Source: Lichtheimia corymbifera B2541 (taxonomy: Eukaryota > Mucoromycota > Mucoromycetes > Mucorales > Lichtheimiaceae). Taken from it: a DNA stretch of 64,000 nt. The translations under genes were made by a program, and so were the position numbers. The notes beneath the pieces were generated by a model. That model searched no databases, had not been told where the DNA came from, and saw only the letters and a program-made list of their open reading frames with translations. Shown here in pieces: positions 21,961-35,572 of the stretch. The stretch is taken from NCBI GenBank assembly GCA_000697475.1, contig JNEU01000934.1, positions 33,471-97,470 of the forward strand, written 5' to 3'. Each line of letters opens with the position of its first letter. Within the stretch, counting starts at the first letter, position 1.

Positions 21961-24009
21961 ATGGCAGAAGCTTTCCTGGGACTTGTCATATCACTACAGC
22001 TACACTCTGGGCTCAAGCTCACTGGCACCGTCGCACACATTGAACCAAGCACACAACAGATGACACTTAAAGAGGGTATATAACGCACACCACCCTACAT
22101 GATGCCGACACACATGCAGTGTTTGCTTTAATTCCTGGAATACTGTTGACCGACATTCGACTGGTTTCTTCTTACGTTAGCTCAACTCCTGTTCCCCGGA
22201 CAGCCGCCTCATTTCACGTCTGTGTACGGTGTTTCTGGCAAAGATATTGCCGATCTCCAGGTTGTGTCAAAGCCAGCAAACGATCAGCAATCCAAGACTG
22301 CAACAACCAATGGCTCGAGCAAAAAGCAACAGACTTCAACAGCCACAATAGCAACTCACGAGCGGGTCTCCAATGAAAACAACCAACGTACTCGTCAAAA
22401 GAAAGTAAGGTGGCATCATCATCATTATTATGCAACCCCATTGATGTCTTGACCGTGCAACTCATATAAACCTCCTCTATGCTAGAACAACAACACACCC
22501 AAACGGTCTTCTTCAAGTAATAAGAAACCTCTGATGATGGATGGGGAGGATCGTACATTCAATTTTTTTTTCATTTGTTAGATCGAAAAGCACGTCAACA
22601 GCAACAGCAGCAGCAACACAATGGCAAAGGTGTGAGCAGTAATGGCTGGGCTGATGAAGATGTGGATGGCTTCAAGGAAAAGGAGTTTGATTTTCAAGCA
22701 AATCTGAGCATGTTTGACAAGGAAAAGGTGTTTGCCGAGATAAGGGCAAGTATTCAAGGAGATAAATGGGAGAGAGAAGGGTTATTAATTCCCCGTATCA
22801 TAGGAATTGGATGAGACAGCTCCCGAGACGTTATTAGTGACATTGAATCGACTACCACGCAAACCTGATGTTGCAAGAACCAAACTGCTTCCAACAGAAA
22901 ATGTGCTCGACAATGAAAGGGAGAGTATTGGCGAGGAGAGCGATACCGAATCTTCAACAACGGATGAGAGGAAACTTGTCAATGGCAACAACCACGCCAA
23001 ACACCTTACACCATCCATACGGACATTGGATACACATATCAGCTGCATCCCTGTGTCACCATTGCAGATGGCCCATGCAGAGCATGAATGCAGTAAGCAT
23101 TTTCTTTTCATCCATATTTGTCATTCTTGTTGCACAAGCTGATCGCCTTGTGTGTCCACTAGTCAAGACCGGTCCTTCCGAAGTGCAATTGATTGAAAAT
23201 GGAGGTCGAGGCGTATGTGCATTGACATTACAACTCATTGGTAAGGCCTGGAAACTATATATACACACATGGATATTAATATACTCCATAGGTGGCAGCC
23301 GGCGAATACAGTCCGATGATATCCCTGTCATCATCATGCTCACAGGCAATAACAAGATTGGTGCTTATGGTCTGGCCGCTGCAAGACACTTGATCAATCA
23401 TGGATGCCATGTTGTGGTATGTGCAAGTGAAAAACGACAAGGTTTAGGCGATGCTATCGCTCAGCAAGAAGCCATGTTTGAACATGTGGGTGGCAAGATT
23501 GTATATGACATTCAAGGTAACCTTGTGGTCCAGCAGGGTAGGATGATTTTTTTATATTAACATGCATTTGAAATAGAATTGAGCCAATGGTCAGCAGACT
23601 TAATCGTGGATGCCATGGTTGGATCACAGCACAATGTGTTGGAGAATGAAGATGATCAACAAGAATACGAATCCTTATGCAAGATGATCCAGTGGGCAAG
23701 CGAACAATCTTCACCTGTGCTCAGTATTGACTTTCCCAGTGCTCTTGGGGAAGCTAGAGGTATGATTTTATCATCACGACATTCTATTTTTACTGTTCAC
23801 TCATTGCAAAAATAGAATACTGCATTCATCCTCGATGGACTGTGTGCTTGGGAGCTCCAAAGACAGGGTGCTTGTCGAGTCAAGTGACAGGAACATTGTA
23901 TATAGCAGACATTGGTATACCCAAAACATGTTGGAAGCGAGCAGGTGTCAAAGGATGGAGCGCACCTTGGGGAGCCGATTTCGTGGTAGCTCTAGAATAT
24001 GTGTGTTAA
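21961..24009 (+). CDS. EDC3: Edc3, enhancer of mRNA decapping
   Basis: Nine exons (21961-22075, 22181-22404, 22486-22552, 22582-22745, 22804-23092, 23163-23240, 23292-23516, 23577-23759, 23816-24009) sum to 512 residues. The order is N-terminal LSm domain (MAEAFLGLVISLQLHSG ... GKDIADLQVV), Ser/Thr/Lys linker, FDF motif (EFDFQANLSMFDKEKVFAEI), and C-terminal YjeF_N Rossmann domain (MLTGNNKIGAYGLAAARHL ... WTVCLGAPK ... ADIGIPKTCW). Edc3 is a P-body scaffold: the LSm domain binds and stimulates the decapping enzyme Dcp1/Dcp2, the FDF binds the helicase Dhh1, and YjeF_N dimerises. Intron 4 is a GC..AG intron (donor GCAAGT at 22746). The gene ends 150 bp from the tail of MGM1, which runs the other way. 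Confidence 0.92.
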
Positions 24010-24158
24010 GCACGACTTCTATTTAAACAACAATATATTGTTTGTTGACCAGTCATATCAGCGTCTTAGTCTATACAAAGGATACTTTTATTATGTATAT
24101 CAAGAGAAGGGTAGGGGGGAGATAATAGGGCAGAGCAAACTTTATAAGAGGGTGAAAT

Positions 24159-27100
24159 TTATGGCATGGATCCCAATTTGCTTCTTGCTTGACGATCAGC
24201 TTGTCGTTTCACAAGGTAGTTGAGTTTATCCATGACATCTTCTAGCTTGGATTTTCGTTCTTGAAGGTCCAAATGCTTTTGAATTGGAGGGTTCTCACGG
24301 GCGAACTGCTGAATCTGTCGGCGGTTCATCTGGTATACCAAGCGATTATCAACCTCGCGGGGGAATTGGAAAAAGAACTCATTCAAGAGCTCTACTTGAA
24401 TAAACATGACAGCCTAGTTTTTTTTTTCGCTTATTAGAGGTGTGATATGAATCAAGGGCATAACACAAACTTACCGTGTATGTTAACTTTTCAGCAATCA
24501 CATTGAGGAAGGCTTCAGGGCAATATTGTTTGTTCTCTGATGTCTTGCATTGTCGGCTTTTGAGGGCAGCAATACGATACTTGAGGATCATGGATCGGTC
24601 TCGTAAGAACAATGCTTCTTTGGCCTTTTCAAGGATCTTTGGGTTGTAGAAAGGTTTGACGATTTCTTCATCATTCTCATGGAAGACTTGTTCCTCAGTA
24701 GCAATACCGCCTTCCTCGGCAATTTGTCTCAAGCGTTCTTGACGGCGATCATCTTCTCGTTCCAAATCCAGCAAGTACTTGATAGCACCCTTGAGCTTCT
24801 TTTTGCCAACAGCATTCTTGATAGAGCTGGCCATTTGATCACACATTTCCAATTCCTTTTCCAGCAATGCAACCGCTCGCTTGACACCATCACTCCATTC
24901 CATATCCGTGACTTCGACCTGATCGACAGTGAATAAGTAAGTATACTTGGATGTATATAACACGTTGTATAATAAAGCATCCTACCTCATACTTGTATGG
25001 CTTGATGGTATTTTCTACTTGATCACTGGTAGCCAAAAACTTGCTACGCAAGATCTCGCCTGTGAAGCTCATGACCTGCTTGCGTGTCTCGGGATGATAT
25101 GAAAAAGGTTCTGCATTTGCTAGTCGTTCCATATTGCTCATAAGAACATCGACGACCAATTGTGTAGTCGAACGACCAATACCGCTCTTGGTCAGTGCTG
25201 CTGAAGCCAAATCAATCTTATAGAGCCAATAAAAGTCATCAACGGCAGCCTTAGGCAACTCGGCAATCTTTGGATCGGACCAATATTGTTCGGCACAGAT
25301 ATCGAGTACTCTTTGTTCAAGCATGGTGCGCACTTCATGTCGTACTTGGGGCTTGCCGAATCGAGTGGCGAAATCCTTAAAGTTATGCTTGAGTGAATCG
25401 ATCGTCTCAGCAACATATGACTCTGCAGTGACACGACGATCATTGTATTGGACCTTGAATTGATATCGAGATTCCTCGAGTTCCTGTTGCACTGCATCCA
25501 CAATACTGTAAAGCGATCGACCCATGCTTTGCTCGAGGACGTTCATCAACTTGTGACGTAAAGTTGCCGTGCCGACTTGGATATCACGTTGGTTGTAAAT
25601 GAGATGATTGTGGAAGAAATCCTCCTCTTGACGAATAAGTGCATTGGTCATGTTGCCTTTGACACCTTCAGGAGAACGACATACAACACCGATATAACCA
25701 AGATGCAATGGATAATCAGCATTGCGAAGTACTGCTGCACCAGCTTCAGGGGTCACCAAATCCATCTTTGTAATGACACCAATGGTTCGTAAACCGAGAG
25801 GATCCATTTTGCGACTAGCACGCAATGCAGGCGAGTTGGCCAGATCGACATTGGCTGCACACACTGCAAGGATAATGTTGGGTCCACGAATATACTTTTC
25901 GCACAAGTCCTCAATCTTGGATTTCAGCGTCTCGGGTTGATTCTTGTTGGAGATTTGGATATAACCAGGCAAGTCAATCAGTGTCAAATCCGGTACATTG
26001 GGTGAATAGATCTTGAGCTCAATTGGCTTATCCGATACGCATTCTTCTTCAGACACGGCAAGGTTCATATCAACCAATGTCTTTTGCACCTTTTTGAAAT
26101 CATGCATCTTGCCAAGGCCTAGCTGTGGAAACTCGCCATATTCCTCATCTTCTCCAGGTGTATGGATCAATGTCAATTCAATAGGGCGTCGAGTCACCAT
26201 GTTAGATCCCCTATTATTATGATATTCATTAGTATCCTTCAATGTAAAACAATTCCGTCTACTTACTTTGGAAGAAACTCATGACCAACAATAGCTTCTA
26301 ATACAGAGCTTTTACCTGAACTCTGGGATCCAACAACGACAATACTCGGGAGTTTGAGCGTTTCATTGTGATCGATGGACATGAGGATACTGCGGATCTC
26401 GATCAATTTCTTTGTCAACATCATCAATTGCTCGTCTTGGTGTCCTCCTCCGTTCGAAGCTGACTTTTTGCTCTTCTTGGCCGGTCTAGTATCCTCTTCC
26501 TCTTCTTCATCGTTCATAAATGCAGCAACGGCTGCTGCTGTTGTGGCTGCTGCTGCTGCTTTTTCTCCATCCTTGTTACCGTTGCCACCACCATCACCAT
26601 TGCCACCGGTATTATTTTCATTGTTGACCTTGTCAAATGAATGCGTAGTCGAGTGTTGCTCTTCTCCTGACGTACTACTGCTGCTTAATGTGGCGAGAAA
26701 ATCTTTGACTGCATCCGGTACACGTAGATGGATTTCAGGGATTGAAATATCCAGTTCTTCTGCTTGTTCCTGCAACGTCGAAAAGACCTTTTGCGCTTCC
26801 TTGATACCATCCAGCACCAAAGCCGTTCCTTTATCAGTCCAATCTAGCATCCATTTTTACATGAATAATAATGTACATGGACATTTTGGGGGAGAGAAAG
26901 AAAAAAAGTTACCTGATATTTTGTTGTTTGCCAAGGTGACACCTGCCACGGTTGTCCCTGCCAACAGGGTCGGCAGTCGTAATACCGAAATGGTCATTCG
27001 AGGAATGGAAGAGAATCCAATGCTACGCACTTGCATAGCAGGCATAGTAGCTGCATGAGAGAAGAAACGAGCTCGAGTGGAATGTTGCAACAGGGGAATC

Positions 27101-27270
27101 GAGGATGGCTGCTGTTGAAGAGATTGTTGCTGCGCTCTTAATTGATGGTAAGTGCGATGGGTGGCAGCACTCCGAGTTGCTGGTGTGTATAAACGTGCAG
27201 GTTGAAGACCATGTATCGAAATGCCAAGCTGGCGATTCAAAGCACGAGATATCATTGTCGCATACCACAA
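24159..27270 (-). CDS. MGM1: Mgm1/OPA1 mitochondrial dynamin-like GTPase
   Basis: Five exons (27270-26913, 26843-26267, 26210-24986, 24918-24475, 24413-24159) sum to 952 residues. The N-terminus is Arg/Gln/Ala-rich as in a mitochondrial presequence, followed by a hydrophobic anchor ([20 protein letters not shown]). A low-complexity Asp/Glu/Ala/Gly stretch precedes the GTPase domain, whose motifs are clear: G1 [10 protein letters not shown]3 DLPG, G4 TKMD. The C-terminal stalk ends with the family pattern '[18 protein letters not shown]' and '[19 protein letters not shown]'. Mgm1 drives inner-membrane fusion and crista shape, and is processed by rhomboid protease near the anchor. A second in-frame ATG lies five codons downstream of the chosen start. 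It shares a 616 bp head-to-head promoter region with importin-4. Confidence 0.92.
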
Positions 27271-27886
27271 AGGGGAGTTGTGCAGGTTGAGTCAAAAGAC
27301 GTTTCATTTCTCTCTGTCCAAGGCAGTACAAGTTCTAATAAGCACTCCGCGACACGTGATGTTACCCACCATCCGGTCTTGAGACCTCTTGTTTCACCCA
27401 TGTTTGACACTTGTCCCATAGCATATTGCCATGTTGAATAGCTTAATAAAAAAGTCTATTAAACCTCGTTTGGGAATTGAGTATGGAATCATTTGTGATC
27501 GTTACTTTGTAGGAATACGCCTAAATGCTGCATAAAATCTTGCATTGAGGTACATCCGGTCTCCTGATAGATAGATTTCATTTACGATATACTAGAGTGG
27601 CATTGAATAAACGTAGCATTACAATGACAGTTCAAGCTGATAATGATTATTAAAAGTTCATTGTTATTATTCCCTCCACTCACATAACCCCCGGCTATCT
27701 TCTTTTTATACTGATTTATTGATAGGGCATAATAGGAAGTTATATAAAGCAACGTCTGATACTTGGATACGCGTCGACGCGAACAGCATCAAGGAACAAC
27801 CGTGTGACTGAAAAAGTCGTGTAAAGAGCACCTCAGCCGAACGTTTCACCAAAAAATACTTTCTCTTTCCTGCAAGGTTGGCCAAT
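27271..27886. promoter_or_regulatory. bidirectional intergenic region between MGM1 and importin-4
   Basis: 616 bp separate the two divergent start codons. CACGTG occurs near 27353 and an inverted CCAAT is not obvious. No ORF has support. It must hold both promoters, but individual sites cannot be assigned from sequence alone. Confidence 0.5.
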
Positions 27887-30800
27887 ATGGAGGTGAGCAA
27901 CGGTCGTCAATGCACCATTCTCTTGTTGACTAGGTACCCTGTTGTTATCTACTTTAGCAATATCTCGCAGGACTTGATGAGCTGCTGACAAAGCTAGCAA
28001 GTGCTCAAGATTCGGACACGATTCGCAATGTAAGCGGAAGAACGGCTCTGCACCATGCAACCCAAAGACTAATGAGCTTGCGTGAACGATCTGCAGGCCA
28101 CATCGTCCTTGAACACACACTATTACACGACCGCAGACTGTATTCCTGGTCTCGTCGAGATCATTAGTCGATCGCCTCATTTCCAAGTGCGCCAACTGGC
28201 TGGTGTCGAGCTACGCAAACGTATCAACAAATGGTGGCCAGAGATTCCTGATGCCAATAAGACAGCTATCCGTAGTCAACTCTTGCAGATTGCTTTGAAT
28301 GATGAAAAGTAGGTATATTGCTGTATGTATGTGTCTTGAATGGGGCCACTTTGGATTAAACAATGGGGGCGCAATGTTTTGCATGATTATTTAGGGAATT
28401 GGTCCGCCATTCAACTGCACGTGTCATTGCTTCCATTGCCAATATCGATGTACCCAAGGAATTATGGCCAGAGTTGTTGACCTTTTTACATCAAGCTTGT
28501 ACAAGTTCCACTGCCGCTCACAGAGAAGTTGGCACGTACCTCTTATACACCTTGTTCGAAGCCATCGCCGACTTTTTCATGAAGAACACGGCTCCCTTGT
28601 ACGAGTTGCTTGCCAAATCCATCGTCGATCCAGAAAGCCTAAAGGTTCGAACCACTACAGTGCTGTACGTTGATCTCTTGTTTGCATGATTGGACATGGT
28701 GATGAGTGTGCTCATATATGTGCGTACTTTTTTTCTTCCAGGGTGCTTGGTAAACTCGCGGAATTCATTGATCCTGAAACCAAAGAAGATGTGGTAGGTG
28801 GAAAAAGGATAACAAGTGGAACTCGGACAATGATACTAATGGAAAGTGTAGAAATGGTTCAGAGACATGATCCCAGCCATGGTCAACGTTTTGGAACGCT
28901 GCTTGGAGAACAATAATGAAGAAAGTGCAGCTGAGATCTTTGAAGTATTTGATACATTGCTCATGTTGGTAAGTGGTTGCAGATCCCTCTATTCTAGTCT
29001 TTTATTCATTATGATGGAATATAGGATACACCTCTCCTATCTACTCATCTCGTCGAATTGATCCGTTTCTTCTTGAGTGTGGGTTCCAACCGTGAAATCA
29101 GTGAATCGGTGCGTGTCATGGCACTCTCCTTTTTGATGTGGGCTGCAATCTAGTAAGTAAATATTGCGTGATTTAAAGGAGTGATATGCTGATAAGCATG
29201 ATGAAATAGCAAGCAAAACAAAATCAGAAGCCTCAAGCTAGTTGGATTTCTTATTGAAGGCTTGATGCCCATTGGTACTGAAGAAGACCCTGATGATGTT
29301 GACGAAGATTCCCCATCACGTGTAAGTTCTACCCACTAAACAGCATTCATGGAAAACATATATCTCATTTTTTATTGTCCCTTAGCTTGCATTCAAGGTT
29401 CTCAATGCACTTGCCAGCAATATGCCACCGCAACAAGTTTTCCCGATCCTTATGCCTATTGTTGTCAGCTATATGCAAAACCCCGATCCAGGATACCGAA
29501 AGGCAGCCATGATGGCATTCGCTGTGATTGTGGAGGGATGCGCGGAATTCATGAGCACCAAGTTACCGGAGTTGCTTCCAATTGTATGCAATGGTCTACG
29601 TGATCCCGAGATTATTGTTCGCCGTGGAGCATGTATGGCATTAGGGTGCCTAGCAGAGGAATTACAAGCCGAGATTTCTGAGCATCACCAAGTGCTATTG
29701 CCTTTGGTATTCAACCTGATGAACGACAACAATCCCGAAGTGACCAAACATGCATGCAATGCCCTGGATGCCATTCTTGAGGGCTTAGGCAACGAGGTGG
29801 TCCAATATCTCCCAATGTTGATGAGCAAATTGCTGGTTCTGTTGGATAGCGCAATGCAAACTGAGACAAAGGCAACCATTATCGCTGCCATTGGTAGTGC
29901 AGCTCATTCTGCTAGCGATGAATTCAACCGATACTTTGATGAGGTGATGCCGCGTATTCGTGCTCTTATGGCAGCCAAGGAAGGAAATGACCAATTGCTG
30001 CTTCGTGGTGTGGCATGTGATGCAGCAGGTGCTATTGCAGAAGCTGTGGGTGCCGACAAGTTCAGACATTGTACTCAGGACCTGATGCAGCTGGCTATTG
30101 AGCAATTACATCTTGATTCGCCTCGACTCCGTGAATGTTCTTATGCATTTTTCGCTATCCTCGCACGCGTCTTTGGTGAAGAATTTGCCCCTTACTTGCC
30201 TACCATCATGCCTCCTATCCTTGCATCCTGCAAAGCTGAAGAAAAGGATGAAGTTTTCCAAGGCGAGATCGATCTCACTTCCAGCAATATCGAAAGCGAT
30301 GACGATGATGATGACTTTGGTGCACTTGCTTTCAACTCGGCTGTGGCAGATGAAAAGGAATTTGCAGCAGATGCCTTGGGAGAACTGTTTGAAAACACCC
30401 AATCACACTTTTTGCCCTATGTCGAATCCTCTATACAAGAATTGAATCAACTATCATTCCACCTTTCTGATGGTGTACGCAAAGCTGTGGTCGGTAGCTT
30501 GTTTGCCTTTGTACGCACCTTTTACACCATTTCTAATCCTGGTGAATGGGTTCCTGGTTTGCCCGTCAACTATCCTGTGCACGAAAACGTCCAAAATATG
30601 ATTGATATGGTGCTTCCGACAGTGTTGGCGGTATGGCAAGATGAGGACGATCGTATGGTGGTTGTACAACTCTGTCAAGAAATGACCCAAGCACTCAAGC
30701 TAATGGGACCTGCCATTGTTGCCAAACGTGAGTTATTCATTCATCCATACGAAAAAGTACATACACTCATGAACTTTTATAGATGTTGAGGATATTGCCC

Positions 30801-31803
30801 GCTATCTGCTTGATATTTTTGAAAAGCGATCGATATGTCAACAAGAATACGACGAGGATGATTATATTGATGAGGATGAGGAAGCTGAATCAGAATCAGC
30901 TCTCATTGGAGCCGCTGCCGACCTCGTTGCTGCATTGTGTGAAGCCATTGGCGAAGGCTTTTCCTCTTACTTTGACGTATTCCTTCCTCTCATTGCTAAA
31001 TATTATGTGAGTGCACTGCGAAATACAGCGACATTCAAATACTCATTATCTTGATTATAATAGAAAAAGACCAAGACTCCTGCTGAACGATCAATGGCTA
31101 TTGGATGTTTGGGCGAATGCATTCGTGGTGTCAAGTCAGCCGTTACACCACATACCGAACGTCTGCTACAACTTTTCGTTAAAGGCACCAGTGATGACGA
31201 CCAGACAGTGCGAAGCAACTCGGCATATGCATTAGGCATCTTGGTCACTTATTCCCAAATCAATTTGAGCTCGTAAGTTTGTTTGACATTTATCTTTAAA
31301 AAGGCGGTTACTGATCAAAGGAAAATGTTTCATAGACAATACCCTACCATCTTGACAGCATTGCATCCCTTATTCCATCATCAACCTCTTCCAAATACTA
31401 CTGATAATGCCGCTGGCGCTGTCGCTCGTCTTATGCTCGTACATCCTGATGCCATGCCCATGGAACAAGTACTCCCTGTTTTATTCAGTGCATTGCCATT
31501 GAAGGCCGACTATGAGGAGAACGGGCCTGTTTTTGAGTGTTTATTCCAACTTTTCCATTCCAATAATGCATTTGTAAGTATATTCTTATGGCATGGTGTG
31601 GTAGGCACTTGGCTAATAATGAACGCATACTATAGGTATTGAATCACCTATCGGATCTCCTCAAGATTTTTGTGCATGTGCTGTCAGACGAGGAACAGCT
31701 CAACGCCAAGACACGTGCACAGCTCATTGAACTTATTCGTGCCATCCATACACAATCGCCTGATCTCAATCTGGGTGCGAGCGAACTAGCACACTTTCTG
31801 TAA
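27887..31803 (+). CDS. importin-4 / Kap123-type karyopherin beta
   Basis: Thirteen exons sum to 1,049 residues. The first coding exon is only 6 bases (ATGGAG, 27887-27892), the second 72 bases. The protein is all alpha-helical HEAT repeats: an importin-beta N-terminal segment ('HFQVRQLAGVELRKRI' and 'WWPEIPDANKTAIRSQLLQ'), then repeats throughout such as 'IVRRGACMALGCLAEEL' and 'NPEVTKHACNALDAILEGL'. An acidic loop (SDDDDDDFGALAFN) lies near residue 650, typical of the Kap123/IPO4 group. This receptor carries ribosomal proteins and histones H3/H4 into the nucleus. The gene ends 215 bp from the tail of the convergent hydrolase gene. Length is close to yeast Kap123 (about 1,110). Confidence 0.92.
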
Positions 31804-32018
31804 TCTGTTATTCATTTTCCTTTATCGCATCATCTTCTCTGACATGTACGAGAATGCAACCAAACAATCTTAGACTAGTGTTATCTATTATATATACATT
31901 TGTGGGACATTCCACCTATATCATCTTTATTGCAATCTATATGTGTATTCATGATAAATCAGGTATTAAAACGGAGGGAAAAGAGCACTTCCTATCATTA
32001 TATCTTTATGTTGTATGA

Positions 32019-34156
32019 TCATAAACGTGCCTTGAGTGGCTCGAGACGGAATTTGACCTCGCGCAACTTGGAACTTGAAGGCTTCCATCGCTCAAACAAA
32101 GTACGCAACTTTTCGAGTTCTCGACTAAAGATGGCATCACCTAGAACTTTGGCGTCGTCGCAGATACCGCGCATTGCCCATGGGAGATAAAAAGGATTGA
32201 GACGTAGTTTGGCTTCAAAGGGATCAAGCAATACAGTATCATCATCCTTTTTGATGTTCTTTTTGGTATTGGCGTTCTCATGATCTCGGCTTTCAAACAT
32301 GTACTGCACAGCAATGGTAAACACGCCCAGTTCTTCATATACGGTTGAATGGCCACCTTCCCATGAATATAAATCGCCTGCCAACACCTCGCTTAAATGG
32401 GTTAACAATCCATGGTCGGATAACCCAGCATTGCGTAGTCGAAGAGCAAATAAAATGAGATTGATCAAAAAGTCGTCTTCAGAGTACACGTGACCATCGA
32501 TATACATGGCTCGAAGGATATTGGGATGTGAAGCACCTGCCATGATGGCTGAATATAATGGAACCACTTGATCTTGCATCGATCCAATCAGTACAGTTTT
32601 CACCCCATGTCGTAGCAAATAAGCAAGGGATTCACGGTAGCGTTGTGATACGGTACTGGAAGAGTCCATGAATTCGAATAGCTCCCGTGCTGCATCCGCT
32701 TCAAAGTACTAGTAGTAAGAGTATAAACCTTGTGCTCATTGTTTGTGATTCTTTGTTCTTACCTTGACAATCATGTTACCCTTTAGAGAAGGAAATGGAC
32801 CATGTGATATACCTGCCATGGCAAGAAAGCACACTGGTTGATGAATCATGCCTTGTTCAAGCAATTGATGCAATAATATAGCAGAAACAGGGGTTCCTTG
32901 TGAATGGGTTGCCCAAAAGATGATATCGGCTGATGCTAAAGCGTTGACCCAAGCTGGATTGCTGACAAGGTTTTGATATAACATGTCGACTCGTTCGGCC
33001 ACTTTGCCTTCTCCCTCCAGGGAAATACTAGTGATAGCGTGATGGGGTATTGTCAATCCATGTGTATCTTTAAAGTAGTGTCTCATGCCAGCCACCATTT
33101 GCTCACAAAACTTGATGCTTGTTCCTGTGGGTTCGCCAATCACACTGCGTACCAACTAGGATAATATAAACAATGTAAGCAACCTGTCACTGTTCTTAAT
33201 GATATGATGCCAATTACCTTGGTTGGAAACCATCCATGGACACCAATAATGACAAACTTTTTGCCAGCGATATCTTCGGGATGAGATTGCATCGACTGGA
33301 CAAATTTGGCAAATCGAGGATTGACACGTGAATGCGATGATGACGAGGAAGGGTATTGAGAAAACATAGCATTGATAGCCCGCAACGCCTTATTGACAAT
33401 GGATGATGAAGATGCGCTATCATCATTTTGCTGTAGTTGCTTTTCTTCTGTCGATGTTGGATGGACTGATGGAAGCACCATGTTCTTTTTGATAGGACGA
33501 CTTTGTGGTTTTGTCTTTGGAGAAGGTGGTGATGATGGTGATGATGCCTCTCCTTCTGTGCCATTCTTTTCAATAACAACACTATCTCGTTGATCAGAGG
33601 TGGTCCAAAAGAAAGATCGCCATGAAGCACTCTTGACAGGTACAGGTTCTTGTTTCACTTGTTCAGCATCAATGCTTTGTTTGTCTGCCTTGGAGGATGA
33701 TACACCTTCTAACTTGCTCTCCGTAGATGCATTAGAATATCCAAACCAGGACCATATTCCACTCGATGGTTGTTGCTGTGGTTGTTGACCATTCTTATTC
33801 ATAGAACCATTATCGCTGCCACTATCATCATCATCATCATCTCCATTTCCTGCTGCTGCTGTTGTTGTTGTTGCTGTGTTGTCTGTCTGTTTGCCTTGGT
33901 TACCGTCGTTTTGGCTTTCCGTCATGGTCACTGTGTTGTTGTCATTGGATGGTGAATGGTCATTGGTAAGGTTGGTAGCTGAAGAATTGGAGGGATAGAG
34001 TCGTTGGAACCAAGACGATGTTCTGCTGTCGACGGAATCGGATCTCGGACGTTTTGTGAGTGAAGTAGGTAAGCTGGAAGTGCTCGCGTTGTCTGTGTTT
34101 GCTTTTGCAAGAGAGGACTGCTTGCGTTTAACCTGGACCCCTTCCGAGGTTGTCAT
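32019..34156 (-). CDS. YMC020W-like alpha/beta hydrolase (putative lipase)
   Basis: Three exons (34156-33218, 33155-32763, 32708-32019) give 673 residues. The first 280 are Ser/Thr/Gln/Asp-rich and disordered, with two Trp-containing patches (SSWFQRLYPS, SGIWSWFGYS). The hydrolase core starts at 'KKFVIIGVHGWFPTK', giving the first strand and oxyanion loop. The nucleophile elbow is THSQG ('IIFWATHSQGTPVSAILLH'), Ser with a non-standard Gly-to-Thr first position. Later, 'VLIGSMQDQVVPLYS' fits the acid-bearing strand. Proteins of this architecture are conserved across fungi; substrate is not established. The start is the ATG after a (GA)n tract; using the upstream ATG at 34228 would add 24 hydrophobic residues that are mostly translated repeat. 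Confidence 0.8.
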
Positions 34157-34173
34157 GTATAGGGAAAGGAAGA

Positions 34174-34194
34174 AGAGAGAGAGAGAGAGAGAGA
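34174..34194. repeat. (GA)n microsatellite in the leader of the hydrolase gene
   Basis: About ten GA units directly upstream of the start codon. Read in the sense of the gene it is a (CT)n pyrimidine leader. A similar tract occurs upstream of the BK channel gene at 58575. Confidence 0.85.
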
Positions 34195-34370
34195 TATACA
34201 ACGGCAACGTTTCAGTCAGCAGAATCACACCCCTAAAAGGAAGGCAATTGATGCAACAACGTATATGTGGAACCCAGGGACCGGACCGTATTATAGATAT
34301 TCATTGTAATAGACAATTTACTGATAGAGATATGACCCATATAACTTCTTTATGCTAAATATAAATGCTA

Positions 34371-35572
34371 TCACTCGCGGCTGTTTCGATACAATGATTC
34401 CTGTGTTACTTGGATCTCATCGAGTTCAGGTGCAAGATCAGTCAAAAGTTCATGAGCTTCCTTGAAGTAAGCAGCTTGAGCTGCCACAAGATCAGCCAAG
34501 TTGCGGAAAGGCTCAGGCTACATGGAAATAAAAGGTGTGAGATATGGAATACATGATTCTTCCTCTTCTTCCTTATGCCAACTTACATTCTCCAAAGCAG
34601 CCTTCATCAAGCTAGTAGCTTCTTCAACAGCGGCGACAAATTGATCCTCGGCTTGTTCAACTTCTAAACGAGCAGCTTCTTGTCTATCGGGTCTAGCGTT
34701 GCGATATCTGGCCTTGCATGCATCCAATGACAAGCGAACGGATTGGACGTTACGACGAGCCTTGAGAGCTTGTTCGATAGATGTGTTGAGCGTAGTTTGC
34801 ATGGGTTGATTGAACTTGCCCACAATAGCTTGGTCCATCCTTGCACGTGCATCGCCAACCTTTTCAGATACAGTGGCCACCTTGAACAAAGCAGTGCCAA
34901 GAGGATCTTCCACTCCCACAGTTTGTGCTCCTTGAGAAGATACACGAGCAAGTGCATGTGACAAAGTCTTGGGATGTTGCTTTTCATCTTGTTGCTGTTG
35001 CTGTTGTTGCTGCTGTTGTTGTTGTTCCATCTGTTGACGTTCGGCTGGAGATAAGGCCAAGTTTTGGAACTGAGAGGTCACCGTGCTCGAAAATCCAGCC
35101 AAAGACTCCTGCAACTGTACAGGATAATCATAGGATGGGTTGCCATACGTACGAGTCACCTTGAGAAGACCAGTGTATACACCACGCAATGCATCCACTC
35201 GCTTATCATGATTCCAAATGAGTGATCTCTTCAACACCATCTCCTCCTCTTGTTTACCTTTTCAAGATCCTTATACTCTTGAGGAAGCTCTGTAATGTCT
35301 TCGGCTGTACCCAAGCGTTCTTGTGCATACTATTCAACGCCTCAATGAGTCAACTGTGTCCATTCATCACGCCTGAGTTGCTTTACCTGTCTCACTTGGC
35401 CGATACCTTTGCCAAGTCGTTGAGCAAAGGGGTTAAACTTGGAACTGAGGTTCGCAAATCCATCCAAGGTATTATTGAGGAGAGCGTTGGCATTGATACC
35501 GCCTTGTTGACTAGGAGAACCTGTCGCTTGTTGCTGTGGTTCAGCGTCGATAACTTTGATATTGTCACCCAT
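34371..35572 (-). CDS. Gvp36-like BAR domain protein
   Basis: Four exons (35572-35387, 35329-35258, 35201-34587, 34517-34371) give 339 residues. Recognisable BAR_2 (Gvp36) features are 'FNPFAQRLGKGIGQVRQ' then 'YAQERLGTAEDITELPQEYKDLEKRVDAL', followed by 'LLKVTRTYGNPSYDYP'. Long charged helices form the three-helix BAR dimer ('ARLEVEQAEDQFVAAVEEA'). A poly-Gln run of about 13 residues sits in the loop after residue 160. Gvp36 of yeast is a Golgi-vesicle membrane-curving protein needed for endocytosis and vacuole integrity. The gene lies 214 bp upstream of the hydrolase gene on the same strand, and is divergent from TUL1. Confidence 0.88.

Noticed and set aside
26375..27058. 227-residue plus-strand ORF across the MGM1 5' half
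   Set aside because: It is antisense to the GTPase G1 exon and the low-complexity region; its Leu/Ser/Ala runs are the reverse reading of Gly/Asp/Glu repeats.
34157..34228. 24-residue hydrophobic N-terminal extension of the hydrolase
   Set aside because: The hydrophobic residues come from translating the (CT)n tract; the downstream ATG gives a normal start.
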